From assembly GCA_964415185.1 (NCBI GenBank), contig CAYPZI010000056.1:1-16772 (forward strand): a DNA stretch of 16,772 bases, read 5' to 3'. Shown here piece by piece: positions 15,594-16,772 of the stretch (position 1 is the first letter of the stretch; each line of letters starts with the position of its first letter). The notes beneath the pieces are model-generated. The model was not told the DNA's origin, ran no database searches, and saw only the letters and a program-made list of their open reading frames with translations. The DNA is from CAYVBJ01 sp964415185 (GTDB lineage: Bacteria; Bacteroidota; Rhodothermia; Balneolales; Balneolaceae). A program made the position numbers and the translations under genes.

Positions 15594-16772
15594 ATGGCTA
15601 AACTGACCCTGAAAGATGTAGATCTGAAAAACAAAACGGTGCTGATGCGTGTTGATTTTAACGTACCGATTAAGGATGGAAAAATTGGAGATGACAACCG
15701 GATCGTACAGGCGCTGGATTCGATAAATTATATTCTGGACCAGAATGCAAAGCTGGTACTAACCAGCCATCTTGGAAGGCCGGGTGGATCACCCGATCCC
15801 GGGTTCAGCCTGAAACCTGTGGCTGAACATTTGCAAACGCTAATTGATAATAAAGTGCACTTTGCCGATGATTGTATCGGATTAAAAGCTGAAAAAGTAA
15901 TTCACGAGGCAAAAAACGGCGAAGTGGTCCTGCTTGAAAACGTGCGATTCCATCCGGGTGAAAAGAAAAACGACCCCGCTTTTTCTAAACAGCTTGCTGC
16001 TCATGCCGACCTGTTTGTGAATGATGCTTTCGGCAGCAGCCATCGCGCCCACTCTTCGGTTGCGGGTGTTACGGAATTCCTGCAGCCGTCCGTTTCCGGT
16101 TTCCTGCTTGAAAAAGAGATCAAATATTTGAACGAGAGTGTAAACAATCCTGAACGGCCGTTTGTAGCTATTCTTGGCGGAGCAAAGGTTTCCGATAAAA
16201 TCGGGGTAATTCAAAACCTCTTATCCAAGGTGGATTCCATCATTATTGGAGGTGGTATGACATACACGTTTTACAGAGCCAAAGGGCTGCCCATCGGGAA
16301 TTCTCTTGTAGAAGAGGATAAGATCAACCTTGCAAAAGAGCTGATTGAAAATGCAGAAGAGCAGGGCGTTGAGATCTTATTGCCAAAAGACAGTGTTGTG
16401 GCCAAAGAATTCAAGAATGATGCCGAACATAAAACCGTAGGCGAAGACGGAATCGAAAACGGTTGGATGGCGCTGGATATTGGCCCTGAGACGATCACGT
16501 TGTTCAGTGAGAAGATTACTGCGGCCAAAACGGTGGTCTGGAACGGACCGATGGGCGTATTCGAGATGGACAATTTTGCCAAAGGCACATTCGAAGTTGC
16601 CAAAGCTTTGGCAGAAGCCACTTCAAAAGGTGCAACTTCGATCATCGGGGGCGGTGATTCTGCTTCAGCCATAAAAAAAGCCGGACTGGAAGAGAAGGTG
16701 TCGCACGTTTCCACCGGAGGCGGTGCGAGCCTTGAATTTCTTGAGGGGAAAAAACTGCCGGGCGTTGTGGCT
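15594..16772 (+). CDS. pgk: Phosphoglycerate kinase (cut a few codons before its end)
   Basis: The frame from ATG at 15594 stays open for 393 codons to the window edge, against a usual length of about 395-400, so only the last few residues and the stop are missing. It catalyses reversible phosphate transfer from 1,3-bisphosphoglycerate to ADP in glycolysis, in the cytoplasm. All the signature motifs are present in order: MRVDFNVP (18-25), SHLGRPGG (about 58-65), LENVRFHPGE (about 119-128), NDAFGSSHRAHSS (about 143-155), GGAKVSDKI in the hinge region, the nucleotide-binding GGGMTYTF and WNGPMGVFE, and the C-terminal GGGDSASA and STGGGASLEFLEG. The Asp and Arg residues that bind 3-phosphoglycerate are all retained. 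It is separated from the efflux operon by 395 bp and is not part of it. Its composition matches the more GC-rich half of the window. Confidence 0.97.
   Translation, partial: MAKLTLKDVDLKNKTVLMRVDFNVPIKDGKIGDDNRIVQALDSINYILDQNAKLVLTSHLGRPGGSPDPGFSLKPVAEHLQTLIDNKVHFADDCIGLKAEKVIHEAKNGEVVLLENVRFHPGEKKNDPAFSKQLAAHADLFVNDAFGSSHRAHSSVAGVTEFLQPSVSGFLLEKEIKYLNESVNNPERPFVAILGGAKVSDKIGVIQNLLSKVDSIIIGGGMTYTFYRAKGLPIGNSLVEEDKINLAKELIENAEEQGVEILLPKDSVVAKEFKNDAEHKTVGEDGIENGWMALDIGPETITLFSEKITAAKTVVWNGPMGVFEMDNFAKGTFEVAKALAEATSKGATSIIGGGDSASAIKKAGLEEKVSHVSTGGGASLEFLEGKKLPGVVA

Overview
The window looks like a chromosomal segment of a Bacteroidota/Balneolota-type Gram-negative bacterium. The evidence is an OPX-type (Wza-like) outer-membrane exporter, a complete tripartite RND efflux operon, weak or absent Shine-Dalgarno sequences at several starts, and two sites matching the Bacteroidota -7 promoter element TAnnTTTG. 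The genus cannot be fixed from the sequence alone.

Positions 1 to about 7665 form an AT-rich surface-polysaccharide export locus of the Wzx/Wzy type. A truncated GT4-like glycosyltransferase and a Wzx-like flippase are on the minus strand. A Wzz-like chain-length regulator and a Wzy/O-antigen-ligase-like membrane protein are on the plus strand. A WbuB-like glycosyltransferase and a large multi-SLBB Wza-like exporter are again on the minus strand. Together they would supply repeat-unit assembly (the two glycosyltransferases), flipping, polymerisation, length control and export. No initiating sugar-phosphate transferase and no tyrosine kinase are seen here; they may lie outside the window. Four of these six genes start with GTG or TTG.

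Positions 7724-8183 hold a decayed EamA/DMT-family transporter on the minus strand, with an internal deletion, a frameshift and an in-frame stop. It sits at the border between the AT-rich polysaccharide locus and a visibly more GC-rich segment.

Positions 8346-15198 are a TetR-family regulator followed by a TolC-like outer-membrane factor, a lipoprotein membrane-fusion protein and a 1170-residue RND permease, all on the plus strand. A strong imperfect palindrome just upstream of the outer-membrane factor is a likely TetR operator, which suggests a self-contained, ligand-induced efflux operon.

Positions 15199-15593 are non-coding. They hold a heptamer tandem repeat (four perfect copies) and a 139-bp element with 14-bp perfect terminal inverted repeats bounded by TA, which resembles a MITE. 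From 15594 to the end lies pgk (phosphoglycerate kinase), cut just before its stop codon.

I found no RNA gene, CRISPR array, prophage or complete insertion sequence. The window is mostly well-known gene families. The unusual parts are the MITE-like element, the transporter remnant, the operator and the sequence peculiarities of the RND pump. I see no convincing undescribed multi-gene system.
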